From: Candidula unifasciata
Lineage: Eukaryota > Mollusca > Gastropoda > Stylommatophora > Geomitridae
DNA: 64,000 nt
Reading direction: 5' to 3'
Assembly: GCA_905116865.2 (NCBI GenBank)
Contig: CAJHNH020004602.1
Location: forward strand, 180,725-244,724
Shown piece after piece: positions 13,001 through 28,000 of this stretch; position 1 is the first letter of the stretch, and each line of letters begins with the position of its first letter. The notes below the pieces were generated by a model. It was not told the DNA's origin. It made no database searches and worked only from the letters and a program-made list of their open reading frames with translations. The position numbers were made by a program, and so were the translations under genes.

Positions 13001-16000
13001 ACTTTCAGCATACACATTCAACATTCTGTTTGTTCACTTTGAGCCTTCTTCTCTGAGGCCCCAATGGAATTTTTGTTTCCTGATAGTTCAGTAATTAGCA
13101 CTGATTCATAGCCCCATGGTAAAACTGATTTATATGTTACATGCAGTAAGCCTTGGTAATAGATTTATTGCATGTGATGTTCCTCATATTAAACAGTGCA
13201 ATTGTTACTTACCCTAATCTGTTAGGTTACCTGAGTATAAAACTGCATAAGTTAATATTAACGTTTTGTTTTTTGATTAAAAAGAAACAGCCAGCTGAGT
13301 GGATAGAATGCTGGGCTGTTATGGAGGAGACCTAGGTTTGAATCCTGAGTAAGGTGACAGTAGTTTTTGTGGGGGTTGGAGTCGGAAATATTCTATAACC
13401 TGCACACTTGCTGGTGACTGCACTAGTCATGCAGCCCTAAATCTTCAGGTTCAACCCTCTTCTGTCCTGCACCACCTTAGAGAGTGGTAATTACAGGTAG
13501 CCATGACAGTTTGTTTCTTTAACTTTCTGATGAATACATGTTGTTTCTTTCCAGTATTAGTTGTGCGGTAGAAGACAAAAAATTATTTCATTCTGAATTA
13601 AAAGACAAGAACACAAGAAGCTGATTCCCAAATCTCCTAGTTCTTATGATCTAGTAAACGGCAGTCAGCTAAGTTTAGTAAGGGACCAAAATGTTTAAAA
13701 TGGCTATCGTCACTGGCCCGAGGCCCTAGACCCTGTGTAGAAAGATCATTTGTACAATATACCTGGCAACGATCCACAGGCCACTTGCTTGCCCTCTGCT
13801 GGCCGGATTCATATTTGTAAAGCTAAATTTTTTTACATATTATTTGTTTGTTTTTTATTGTTGTTAAAAGCATAAATTATACTCATCAACAGCTGGTGAT
13901 GTTGCAGATAATAAACTGACTCCACCTATTGTCATTGATGTAGAGGCTATTGATGATGATGTGATTGTGTGTGATGCTTCACATGTTTCTGATCTACAAC
14001 CATTAAAAAATACCTCAGAATCAAAAGGTAATTATATGTTTTATTTGTTGGACAACTACTACTCTCGGGATTTCTGGTGCTTATTCTCGCTCTTGGATTT
14101 AGATTAATTATTTAGTGAATTATTTTCTAAAAATTTTTTATCATCTTCTGACCTGCTACAGATCATGCTTGGAGGGCCTTAGCTTAGTGCTCAAACTTTC
14201 TTGTACCTGCAAGAAGCTCAGAGTGTGTTCATACTGTAAATATTCAGACAGCTTTTTCTAATCTTGGAAGGTTGCTGAGGCAGTGGCCATACTATCTGCT
14301 TTTCGTGGTTACTGCCATAGTACTTTCAGCATACACATACATAGGGTTCAGGTAGGTTAGGTGCAAAGGCAAAGGCTTGAATCATTACAGAAGTCCGCTG
14401 TGCGTGAAGTCAGCTTTATTTTCATTCCTGGGTACGCAGGCGTTGATGGAAATGAAAGGGTTTATAGGTTGGCTGAATCCACTGTCACTGCTGACGGTCA
14501 ACCTATGGATCATGCGGATATTATTAATGCCCTTCAAGAAATGGGAAGGACAAAGGACTTTTGGGTCAGTGAATCCACATCACTCCCCAGAATGATAGAC
14601 TTGGGAGTTAAGATCGGCATAGCAAAAAATGAGACGCACATCAGAGGGCTTTTTAATCAACATAGAACTGGTACTATTAGCCACTGGATGCTGGGGTTCA
14701 TACTGAGGGAGGAATCTGATCACCTGTGGACATATCCAGTGTGCAGTGATGATAACCCAATTAACTAACTTACATATAACATTCTGTTTAATCACCTTCA
14801 GCTGAGAAAACAGTGTATTCAATCCAGTACCTAGACATCAGAGGGAACATATAACACCACCAGGATCCTCTGAAAAAAGTTGGAAAATACAGTTCTTTGC
14901 TGAAATGTAGTTCTTATTTCTGTTTGTCTCAGCACTAGCTGTTTCAGTTGTTGACCATATTTGTTCCACACTAGCTGTTTTAATTTATACCGTGTATCTA
15001 TCCCACTCTGGCTTCTTTGGTTCTAAACCATTTTTGTCCTAGACAAGCTGTTTCTATACAGTGTATGTAGTTCTTATTTCTATATTTGTCTCAGCGCTAG
15101 CTGTTTCACTTCTTGACCATATTTGTTCCACACCAGCTGTTTTAATTCTATACTGTGTATCTGTCTTCACTCTAGCTGTTTCAAGTCTTGACTTATTTGT
15201 CTCCATTCAAGCTGTTTTAATTATATACAGTGTATCTATCCCACTCTGGCTACTTCAGTTCTGAACCATTTTTGTCCTAGACAAGCTGTTTCTATACATT
15301 GTATCTGTCTTCATTCAAGCTGTTTCAAGTCTTGACTTATTTGTCTCCATTCAAGTTATTTTAATTATGTACGGAGTACCTGTCTCGGAAGATCATTTAT
15401 ATCAGAATTGATTTAAAGTTTATGAGACAGAAAGTTGTGAATCGACATGACTACCAATGCCACGTTTCATGGACTATATGAAGAAGGTAGCCGTTCTAGT
15501 TCTATATTGTATATCCATCTCTGCACTAGCTGCTTCAGTTCAGGTCTGTCTGTCTCCTTTGACAGTTGAGCATCACAATCTTATTGTTTCTGGCTTTCTC
15601 TTGATAAATAAATATCAATAAATTAGGTTTGAAAAGAAGACGGAGCACATGTGGGAATGTCCCAAGTGCAGTGATGCCGATTCTTGATAATTCATACATT
15701 CATTCTTTCGTATAAGTTTTTGTCTCTCTGTAATCTCTTCTTTCATCTGCAGCATCTCTGTGGTCTGACCTTCACCAGCCAGAAAGCTCGGAGCATGTCA
15801 TTGGAAACACTAAAGCAATGAAACAGTTAAGGGAATGGTTACAGGAATGGAAGGTAGTTCTGGAAAAACAGGTGCGAAAGGCCAGCAAGATCAGTAAAAA
15901 CACAAGCAAAAATAAACATAAAGGTTTGTACATCATATATTCTTTGAAACTCTTTACAGGACAAATCAACACAGAACACAGGATTTCCTGTTGAACTGCA

Positions 16001-19000
16001 ATTCTAGTAGGGGACTTTGGATGTTGGCACCTCTAGCGGCTGTCTTATTTATTGCATGAATATGCTGATGTCTTTCCCAGGACTGCAGTTTGCTCCCTCC
16101 CCCCACCCCCCCCCCCTTTTTGGGGGGGGGGGGGGTTTAAACATTGAGCAGTGACAAGCATTTTGTGTGGATTTCATTGGCACAACAACAAAGCACTTAT
16201 GGCGTGATTCATTTGCTGTAAAGTTGGAAAAGCGACTAAAGACTAACACTTATTGACAGGATTTTATTTGCCGACATTACTTTTTATAAAAATGTATAAG
16301 CTGCGTTATTGTCTTATACGAATTTTTTTCCCAGTTAAAAAGATTGTAGCATGCACATGAGAGGAAATGCACTAATAAACGAAATCTCCGCTTTTGCCTT
16401 TTTCTTGAGATGACTCGAGGAAGAAAAGAAGTAAAACATCATTTACCCAAAAAAGAAGACCAACCAAAAACATTGCACTGGGAAAAGCGTGCAGAAGATA
16501 CACCACCCCCCCCACCTCTTTTCCTTCTGCTAGTTGGGGTGTCTGGGACAGGATAATTCTTCTTTGTCGTGTGCAGGTGTGCACTTAAGCACATCAATAT
16601 TGACTAAACAAATAGAACGTCATAAGCATTAAGTATTGTTAGGATTTTTTTATCTAGAGGTTCGCAGTCAAAAAGTTCAAGAAGGCGGACGTGTGGTCTG
16701 GCTTTTTTGGATCCTAGAGGAAGATTTACCCCGGGATTCCACAGGGAAATGCAGCCTAGTACTGTAGCATTACTGCCATCTCTGCAGGAAGCAGGATTAC
16801 TTCAATATGTTGTTTAAACTCAGCGATACTGCTGGCGAATCACGAAGGAACGACATGGTCGTGTTCATGAGTATTGGACTGCATATGGATTTGTTGAAGT
16901 AACGGTTATTTTTAAAGGTCGTGCTGTTGAGCAATAGTGAGTTGATAACGAATCCATACAGAATATGGATTCTGATGTTTCAAGACAAGTGTGAGTATGC
17001 TAGCGAGTGCTCGTAGTGTTTGGGTGAGTCTTGTCTACATATCATGTTATTGCACATTTGTGTTCAGATCATAGGCTCGTAATACACCAGTGTTATACTA
17101 CATACATGGCCTTGGTCATTTGATTTACGTTTGGACACCATGGAGTTGACTGTTACTGTTACAGTTGTCATGTTTCGTCAGGAGTTTCAGATAATGCCTG
17201 TTGGTCCTTGACCATAGTTTACAGCAGGAATCATCTATGACTACAGCTAGCCTGAATAGTCTGTATCTTTATATAAGACACCTTTTGACCCAAAATATCT
17301 GATACCGGCAAACAATTAATTAGTAACATTTTTATTATGGAGTCTCTTTTGCACACCCCTCCTGTTCAAAATCCATACTGGGGAGCAGACGAGGAAGAGA
17401 AGTAGAAGAAGTTATCAAACAGCATTTACTCTCCATGTGGGTTCCACGACCCCATTATGTGGAAAACAAGACAATACCTATTGCCTTTCAAAAAGTGTTA
17501 TGTCATACAAGTCGACTAATGGGGAGCTTCCTTTGGGTGGAGTGCACTAGCCCAAGAGATGCGGAACCAGCAGTCTGTATACAATTAAGCTAGATCTGTA
17601 AAATGGATGTGCACACGGTACTCGAGTTCAGAAACAAGACTAAAGTTGAAAGATGGATGAACACCAGAACTTTCTGCCAGAGCTAACAACCGGTGAATGT
17701 AAAGAAGAGTTGATATCAGGTAAAGCCTTGAGAAGAAAGGCGGCCAGCGTGATACTGACCACATCACCTACCAAATGCCAATGGAAAAAGAGCCTTTAGG
17801 TCAACTTGGAGCCAAGGTCATTTTTGAAAAATAAAATCCATTTCTGTTCGGGCACGACCTTCCGAAACCACAGGCAAACATCAGCCTACACATACTTTAG
17901 AAAAAGCATGAAGAAGACCCTTCCATCTCCTCCTCCACCACTTTTGGTGCAATGGTTCTAGGAAGCAGGTAAAAGTTATCACAGCATTTATACAAAAGAG
18001 CCATACTGAACAAGAGATTTACACAGTAAAATTCAATCCAGACAATAATATCACTGAAACAGGTGGCTGGTCAGATGACAGTGATTTCACGGACAGTGAG
18101 GAAGAGGAAGAAACCCTTTGTAACAGTGTGCTCATCACTGGAGCACGTGGTATCGGCAAGACAGCTTCTGTTTATGCACTGGCAAAAGAATTAAACTACA
18201 AGGTATGAATTCTATAGTTTTTCATGTTTGTTCAGCTATGTGTAGTTTTGATGCAGCTAGATGCTCACCTGCTGGGCTGAAGGTCTTGGGTTCGAATCTG
18301 CATTAAAAAAAATATTATTTTTAAAAACTTATTTTGGCTCCCAGGTGAGCTAGCCTTGAATGGCTGTCAGGGTAATGTCCTGGGAAATATAAGAGGCCAG
18401 CAAAGTGTTACCACATAACCTCCTGATTGATATATACAAATTTTAGTCTAGCATCATATGCCAATGCACCACTTGTGTAAAAGGGGCCCTTTACTTCACC
18501 ATTGTCTTTCTCCTTGTTGATTCTGAGACTTCTGTGGGTAAAGTTAATTCATGTCCTTTACAGCAGTGTTTCTCAACCTGTTTTCCAGCCGCAGATAAAC
18601 AAGGGGATATTGTTTCACTGCCCACCTGACAGCTGACCAAACACAGAAACAAAAACATGCAGACAGTAGACATGACACAATTTATTCATTAAATCCAGTG
18701 TCACAACTCTGGTTCTGGAACAAAACCCGAGTCCAGAGGTTGACGAACACCCAGAAGTTTTCGCTGTAGTTTATAGCCAGTGAATGCGAAATAGAAAAAA
18801 AAGGGATGTCACAAAATGACAGTTTTTATCTAGTGTGACATCTGCTGCTGCTTAGAGTTTAGAAAATCTGATTACCGTGGCTGGTGCCTTGTAGTGCCTA
18901 AATTATATAGCTGTAACAGGAGTTATAATCCAGCCCAGGCAGGACAACAGGTTATGCAGTCATCGGGGTCCTGATGTGACTGTTTTATTGCAGCTGAACG

Positions 19001-22000
19001 GGGTTTTATTACCGCCTAACAAGGTTTTCAGGATTTGTGGGGTTCTCATCTTAAAGGGATTAATCCTACAGATTGCAATCTTGGAAGGGATAAACTACGT
19101 ACCCTTCCCCATTACATAATTAAATTTGTGCCGGCCCACCTGAGCTTTTCCGGTTGAAGAACACTGCTTTACAGGACATTTCAAATCAAGCCCAGTATTT
19201 GTTGGACCATTTCTTACTAGGCAATATTGCATTCATTAGTTTGCCACTGCTTTCTGAATGTGATAACTCTTCCAGTCTCTGATATGTCAGAATCTTGAAA
19301 TTATGTCCATGATAGTGTCCCTGATAAAGAATTTGTGTTTTACAAAAGAATTCTGGCTAACGGGGACTCACATACATCACTCCAGGGATAAAGATTTTGC
19401 TCACACTGACTGTTCTTCTTAATCAAGTTCATGTTAATAAAGTTTTACCGTAGTTGGTATTCAGTTTCGCATTTTAGTTTTTTGTGTGTGGAATGAAGTT
19501 GACTGATGCAGTTACAGAATTATTGACATACATTGAGATGTGATAATTTTCCTCCTTTTAATGTAGGTGATATTGGAATATGTTGTAGCTTTATGGAAGT
19601 TGTAGTTCATAATGCATACTGTACCTTATTTTACAATATGATGTTCTGTATTACAGAATATGATGTGATAAAATATGATATGTGATTTCTGTCGTAGATA
19701 TTTCAGATAAGTAATTTTGCGTATTCTTTTTTGTGGTATTGTATATTTATGTAAAATGCTGATGAAGGCTATCTGACTGCAGCATTCCCTTATGTTTATG
19801 TTTATGAGAATGTGAAACAACTGACTTGTTGCACTTTTCATTTGTTCTGATATCTTTTCATGATCATCTGTATTACAGGTGTTTGAGGTGAACTCTTCTT
19901 CATTGAGGAGTGGCAAACAGCTGTTAGCTCAACTGGAAGAAGCAACCCAGTCTCACAGAGTGGCTCAAAATAAGAGCAAATCTGCTGGAATATCAGACAC
20001 ACCACCTGCAGGTTTGTGTGTGCATGAAGAAAATATATAGGTATTGAGTTTCTGGTAAATGTGGCAGATAGGCGGATTTTTGGTCATGGCAAACTTTGCT
20101 TCTGACAGTGCTTGCTGTTGCATTGTCCTCCATATATAGACTGAAAGCCTATGGTTCCATCGTCCACTTCCTGAGTTGAGTGCATAGTGCCACACTGAAC
20201 TTTGGATTTCATTGGGAATGCTTTTAGGCTGCCCAATATATGTGTTGTGAACTGCAGATTCAGAAAATGATATGTTGTCAAAGAAGTAGTGGTGCCTTAG
20301 ATGCGCAACTACTGATCTGTTGTAACTGCTGCTTCCATCGATGATGATCTGCATTTCTTGTGTCCCATTTGCTGTGAAGTTGAAACTGGGATTATCCAAT
20401 TAAGTAAAGATAAGGTATGACAAACATATTGGCATGCATTGATTGGTACTCATCGTCATAGACCTATAACACTGAGTGTCGTGGGGTCACCAGTTGCTAT
20501 TGTCTCTCTGATCAGTTCCCACCAGCTTTGTCAGTCAGATGCAGTGGACCTGATGTTTGCATGTCCATTCAGGTTGATTCTCTGTTCACTTCTTTCTTGA
20601 TCTGCTTCTTACCTTTTTCCCTTCTGCCAAGGCCTTTAGCATTGTTTTGCAGAGGCCGGTAGATCTTAATACATTTCCGTAACACTGCATTTTTGGGTAC
20701 TCATCGATTATTTTATTGTAATTTCCAAGCTTACCATAACAGTTCAAAAACGGGTGCCAGAAAATGTCTCAGGAGTTTATGTTGGCTGGAAGGATTTTGA
20801 TATCATCCATCAAATGCTGAGTTGTCTATAAAAAAAAAAGATAGAGTGTGTGGGGTCTAGCACCATATGCCTAATTCATCTAGAACTGAGGGAGTTTCTT
20901 TGCTTCACACTTTCATGACTGAATAGAGATGATTTTTCCTGGTTACACATCAGATAGTCTATGTGAATGGCTGGGAGCTCTCATGGCATAATTACCAGAT
21001 ATTCCCTGCGGATCTAAAGGTCTTGGGTTCAGGTCCTGAGGAAGTCAGACTTTTTTTTTTTTTAAATAAGATGATCTTGTCTCCCAGGTCAGGCCAGCCT
21101 TAAATGGGTACCAGGTCAAATCTGGTCAACATGCTGCCTTTATTGGCCAGCTTTGTTAATTCTAAAGAAGAGGTAACACCAATAGGTTAGAAACAAAGCA
21201 TGCTGCTAGATCAAAGAGCAGTGCTCTGCATGCCGGGCCTTCCCTCCTAGACCAGCCGCCAATGAAGGCTAAGGGCCTGATCTTTTCTGCCATAAAATTG
21301 AGTTTTCAGATTGCATTTCCTTGTCCAAGGATAAGACTAGTATCCTCAGTGTGATGCTCCAACTGAAACCTTTGACAGAGCTGGGATATCAGGATTGGTA
21401 TACTCTGCCCAATAGTCGGCGTTAGCAGAGAACAGGTAGTACTAACTGCTGTTATACAGTAAAATTATCTTTTTCCATGCATTCAGTGCGCATTTGGGGC
21501 TCGACTGATGAAAAGTGTTATCTGACCAAGACCTGACTGGCATATATGCCTAGTTTTCTAACATTCTGCTAAAAGCAAGTAGCAAGTTATTGATCTTCAG
21601 TGTGACTTACATGTCCACTTTTAGCATTTGTAGAAACTTTCAACAAATGCAGAAAGAATGAATCATGTTATATTTTTATGATTTTATATTTTTTGTTATT
21701 TTTTTATGGCAATCTTATATAGGTACATTGAGATCATTTTTAATGTATCTTTTTATTTGTGTGTGTTAGGTTCCAGCAAAAGGTTGGAGGTAGACAAAGG
21801 AATAAGGCCTTTACCTAAACCAAAGCAGGGAACTACTGCTGCCTTTGCTAACTTATTTCGCTTGACACCACAAGCTGGGGATAAAAACAGCAAGAACACG
21901 GGAAGTAAGCTCACAGTGTCAGGCAAAGAAAGCAGAAGTAGCAGTGTAAAGAAAAACAAGGAAACACCGATCCTGAAAATTACTGAGCCAGTGAATGTAA

Positions 22001-25000
22001 GATTACAGAGAAAGAAAAACAGTGAGGCGTTGGGAGAAATGGATGCTACAAAGCTCAAAAAACACAAAGACGGAGATAAAGGTGAGTTTTTTTTTTTTTT
22101 TTTTTTTCTATTGTGATAGGGTGAGGTGAGTTTCTTATGTTTTTTTTTTTTTGTTATGTTTAGTAAAAAAAATAATATACAATAAATGTGTGTTTTTAAT
22201 TTTTTTGTTTTTCAAAGGAAAGAATGCATAGCAACTGAAAAGTCAATTTCTACATTGAAAATCTTTGTAATTTAATGAGTGATATTGTTTAAATTATACA
22301 AAAGAATACCTTAGTGTTAAGTCAGTCAACTGACAATTCTTTGACACATTTGCCAGTAATGAACATTCTATTACAATACTACTTTTACAGTTTTATCATT
22401 TTCCAAAATCTTTGATAACATTTGCGAGTAATGAACATTTTATTGCAAAACTAGTTTTACAAACTCATCATTTTCCAAAATCTTCAGCTTCATCATCATC
22501 CTGCACCATGCCAGGCTATGTAGGTGGTCATGTCTCTCCACAGATCTCAATCATTGGTATTTTGATTCAGTTCACTGATGATATTCCTCTGTGTCATTTG
22601 TTTCAGCCCATCAAGCATTGTTTCTCTCTGTCTGTCTCTGCCTTTTCTGTCGTCTGATGTTCTCCAGTGCCTCTTGTCTCATGACCTTACCAAAGAACAC
22701 ACTGCCTTTTTCATATAGTTATAGAAGCTTATATTTGGAAAATTAGATAATTAATACTGTCATGATATTTATATTTTAATTATGTCATTTCCAGCTGGAG
22801 TAAAATCACAAGCAGATGGGAATAATGGTGTGACATCTGGCTCATTGAACCTAACGTCGGCTTCCCTTATTTTGTTTGATGAGGTAAGTTAATATTTTTT
22901 GTTTGTTTGCATACACCAGCTGTAAACCCAGGTGGAAAGACTTGGTTGTCCATCCATTTCTAGACTTTGGCTTTGTTCCTGGACCTGAGTTTTGCGTGTG
23001 CATCCATTTTACAGATCTTGCTTATATCTATGCAGACCGTTGGTTCCCTGTCTCTCAGTCATATAAACTTCAACTTAACCCTACCAGACCTCAGGCCCTG
23101 AACCTGCCTCCTATACCTGAGCTCCTGGGCATTAATGGGAAAAAACAACACGATATACAAAAATATTAGTTACATGCAAACAAGTGGCTAGAATAAGATG
23201 AAACTTGGAGACACTGTAGAAAATAGGTTAACCTTTTATCTAGCGCCTGAATTCCACCTTTCAGGATCAGCCTTGTTTCACAAAGTAAACACCAGATGTT
23301 GCTGTTTGAGGGACACGCCTCCTTGTCCTACTTTCATTTTATTTCTAGATTTATAATTTTCAAGATTCTCCTCATCATTCCAGCTCTCACGGACTGTGTC
23401 ACTTCAACTGGGAACGTATTCTTCGTGAAATTATGACTCCGCAGAGTCTGAATAAACCAAAGTATCGATCACCTGTTGGACTGTGAAAAGCCTAGACCTA
23501 CTTCACTTTCCTGTCGAAGTGCTTGGTTCATCAGCCGCTCATTTCATTGTGAATTTTCAGAATTTTTTCATGTAAAACAACACAAGTTTTATCCAAACAC
23601 ACGAGGGCAGATATCAAGGAAGACTATCCACGAGATCTGATTTTGATTGGCTAGTTATTTTTAGTTTGTGACTCATTGTTTTCTCATAGTACGCGAATTC
23701 CCGACATTGAGGGACAGCAGTTTAGCGACAAGTTAGGACATTCCCGTAATAGCGGGCCAGCGGTCTGGTAGAGTTAAAAGGAAGCCCTAAATTATTCCAC
23801 TCTTACGACATGCTTATGGGGGGGGGGGGGGGGGGCAGTGGGTCTATTCTTATTTTCCCCACCGTAGGACCCTAGAACCCACATGGGGAAGCAAAAGTAG
23901 CTAAAACTAATAATTTATGGACAAGTAAAAATACAGTAAAAATATCAGTTTAGGCGGGGGGGGGGAAATTCCCAAGAACGCATGGTGAGTTGTTTGGGAC
24001 TTAAAGAGTTGATGTCTCTTAGCGTCTCTTGCTCAAATCTGCCTCACCTTCACATGGTAGGCAATGTTCTTCCCAGTAATTCAGCAAAAGACTGGGGATC
24101 TCAATCTTTAGCAGGATAGGAGATAAAATGAGATACAGGCAAAATGATGCAGAGATCCTGAAGTTAAAAATACTGGCTAAAACGCAGATAAGTATGCAAA
24201 TTCTGTTACAATAGTTGAATAGACCGTCGGATAAATTTAACGTTGGTGCTAGCCCTGTGAGCTTTAACAGGGAGGTGCAGTATTGGATTCTGAGTCTACA
24301 AAGTATTCATCTTTACAACCGGAGGACCTCCTAGACCGTCTTGTGAAGACGGCAGAGAATGCTAACTAAAGAGGAGCACCAAAAATTGTAAATTTTGGGA
24401 AAAGTGTAAATTAAGGAATGAACTCAAATTGAAATATCTTAGTAGTTATCCTTCATTGTTGTATATTTGTTGTTTCAGGTTGATGTTGTATTTGAAGAGG
24501 ACAAAGGCTTTTTGGCTACAGTGCAACATTTCATGATGTCCACAAAGATTCCTATTGTCCTGACATCTACAGATGCTTCTTTTCATCTTCAGCTGCAAGC
24601 TCGCCATGACCACATACGGTTACGTAAACCACCTCTGGTAAGAAAATATGTTTGTATATTCACTATTATGTGTTGCTTTAAGGCTGGAGGCATTAAAAGT
24701 ATTTGTTTTTTGAGGTATTTTTAATATTGACAAGAATGACTGCATGGCTTCGAATTTCAGTATTCAATTTCCTATATAACATTGCCATTTTAAAAAAATA
24801 ACAAAATGTATAAAATCATGAAAATATAACATGATTCATTCTTTCTGCACTTGTTGAAAGTTTCTACAAATGCTAAAAGTGGACCTGTAAGTCACACTGA
24901 AGATCAATAAATTGCTGCTTGCTTTTAGCAGAATGATAGAAAACTAGTCATATATGGTAGCCAGGTCTCGGTCAGATAACACTTTTCATCAGTCTAGTCC

Positions 25001-28000
25001 AGTATACCCAATATACCTGAATGCATGGAAAAAAGATCATTTTTTTCTGTATAACATGAGTGGGTACTACCATGTTCTCTGTTAACCCCAAATGTTGGGC
25101 AGAGTATACCAGTCCCGATATCCCACTTGTACAATTTCACCAGAGCTCTTCGGTGTGTATACAATCCATATTGCTGAGCTTAAAGCACCAGGTGGTTGAT
25201 GGATATTGACATTTGCAGATGGTGTTCTTGCATTTAGGCAGGGGAGCTATAGGCAGCAGACAGCCCAAGAATTACAGATAGTTGTAGACAAAGAGACTGA
25301 CTGGTGTGCAGTTATCAATTCAGAAAAGGCGGCTATTTTATGGTGCTCTCTAGACAATAGAATTGTAAAAGCTAATGTTCTGAGTCTCACAATTAATAAC
25401 AGAAACATTAACAGAGAAAGCAGACTGAGGTAGCCGAGTATCATTTTCGATAGAAGCCTGTCCTCTAGTGATCATATGGAGGCATTGGCGGTAAAATGAC
25501 AAAATACTTAATGCTCTCAAGATTATGTCAGCAATGGACAGGGAACAAAGAATGCTGTTCACAATGTTCCAGCTTGTGATTCTATTGGTGATAGATTATA
25601 GGCTTGGAATGCTTAACATTTCACATATCTTGGCAGTGTGGTGTTCCTACTGGGAGGGACAGGGGAAGACATATAGTCACGCCTGAACAAAGCTAGAGCT
25701 GCTTTTGGAAGCATGAGGCAAATCTGGAAATCCAACAATTACTGCAAAGGAACAAAACTCAGACTCTACAAGAGCATCATTTTGCCAGTTCTTCTTTATG
25801 GAGCGGAATGCTGGAGAATGACCAAAACGGATGCACACAAGCTGTCCACCTTCCACCACACATGCCTACGTAGAATTATCAAAATTTTCTGACCAGATAC
25901 ATTCTCAAACACTAAACTACTTCAAGCCACAAACCAAGAAACGTTAGACAGTATGATTACCAAGAGAAGATGGAAATGGCTTGGCCACGTTATGAGAATG
26001 ACTTCTGATATACCTGTCAAAACAGCTCTCACATGGACACCAGAGGGAAAGAGAAAACAGGGGCGGCCAAAAACAACATGGAGACGAACGATGGAAAGTG
26101 ACCTGAGTGCAGCATCTTTGACATGGAAAACTGCACTGAAGATTGCACAGGACAGGAACACATAGAAAGTCCTCTCTGAAGCCTCATGTGCCACTAGGCA
26201 TAACGAGAACTGATGATGATGAATGCTTACCATGTCAAAGAGTGATAAACTTGAATGCATACAGAATGAAGCCATGCAGGTAATTCTGGGATGTGCGAGA
26301 GACACCCTGGTAGTATGTATGCGATAGATATTTGCACTGCCTACTATTGTAAATAGCCTCAAAGTTCTGCAGACAAAGTCATATATTGGAGTAGCTGCAG
26401 ACAAGAAGCACCTCCTGCGTGAAGTCTTAATTAGAGCTAATAGTCACAGACTGAAAAGAGGAAGATCTTGGGTGATGCAAGCAAGCTGAAGACACAGTTA
26501 AACAGGCGTGCAGAGTTGATACATTTTGGTGAGGAGAAGAATGTTAAAGTGTCCAAGCAAGAATCAGGCTTGTGAAGGGTACAATTTAATTTAGGTCGGG
26601 AGTGCAGAGACTGGCCAGCTGGTATTACAGAATAAGAAGTTCAGCAAATGATTCCTGGCAGTTTCTGCCCAGGTGATGTGATTATCTTTACAGATGGCTG
26701 TGTGTTGGGCAGTAGACAAAGTGCGCAGGGGTTCATAGCAAAAGCAGATTGACACAGCGTCAGAGAAGGAGGTCGAGGCAGTTTCTGCTGCTTTCCGTTA
26801 GACCGAGAATCAGCTGTTCACACATGTTGTAATTGTAACTAACTTACAGAGCATGTTGAGAAAGGTAAAGACAGACATGCTCTGTGCAGAGTGGCTAGTA
26901 TCGTTTCAGAGAAGCTGGGTGGTTAGTCTCCTTTTGATATTTTCTTTAGGTCGTGCTGCGAAATGAGCAGGCAGATAGACTGGCCGTTTCTGCACCATGG
27001 TGGTGAATGAAGGTATGACAAGCTAGATATTATGAGGGCCCTTTGAGGGCGAGTGAATAGTGCGAATGCAAATATAAACCATTACGGTCTGGGGAGAATG
27101 ATGCTGTGAGGAGTTACAAGAGTATCTGGACGATGCTCATTATTCAAGAGAAAGGCAAGACGGATTATTAGTGAGTGCCATCGGAATTGGACTCTTTGTT
27201 TGCTTCTGAAATGAGGATGGAGCGCTTGTGGGAGTGTCCAAAGTGCTATGATGCAAATTTTTAATTTAACATTTAACATTCGTTGGCACAGAATAGTGGA
27301 ACTATGGACGACTCATTTGGCATGAATGAAATTGGAACTGCAATTACCTTATTACCTGTTCTAGAGAATGTTTTTGATTATTTTTCATTAACATAATGGG
27401 GTACAGGCAGTATATGGCCTGGCATACCTCCCAGATGTGCATTATAGTTACATCAGCACTTAATGAAGCGCAACAATTTTTTCCCATTTAAGAACGACCA
27501 AATAATTACTTTGGCAGTTAAAAATTTACCACATTCTCTTTTTGTTTACACATTTGATTCATTTTCTGCCTATGTAACTCTGTAGTAATGCACCCGACGA
27601 GATAGCACAAATTCTGTGCATTGTATTGTTTCCGTTGCTGTATTTTAATTTACACTGAAAAACATTTGTATATTTAATTCATTACAGGTTTCAGCTGCCA
27701 GTTTCTTAAGCACCATATGTCTGGCTCATGGAATACGCATCAGTCATCAATCAGTCTTAAATGCCTTACATTACACCAAAGGCGATATTCGACGCTGCCT
27801 GCTCAATCTGCAGTACTGGTGTGAATCTGGAGGTGGAGTTGTTCAGATTGATCAAGACATCGATTGGAACTCAGTTAAGAGCACTGATAATGTCAGTGAG
27901 AAATCTGTGACAGGTAGTCTCCTTGCGAAAACATTCAGGTCAAGAATAGTCAGCACTGATGACAGTAATGACAGCGATTTTATTTCTTTGAGACCTCCGA

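Noticed and set aside
13287..13360. Candidate tRNA gene
   Set aside because: A- and B-box-like sequences are present, but the acceptor and anticodon stems do not pair. It is the head of a SINE.
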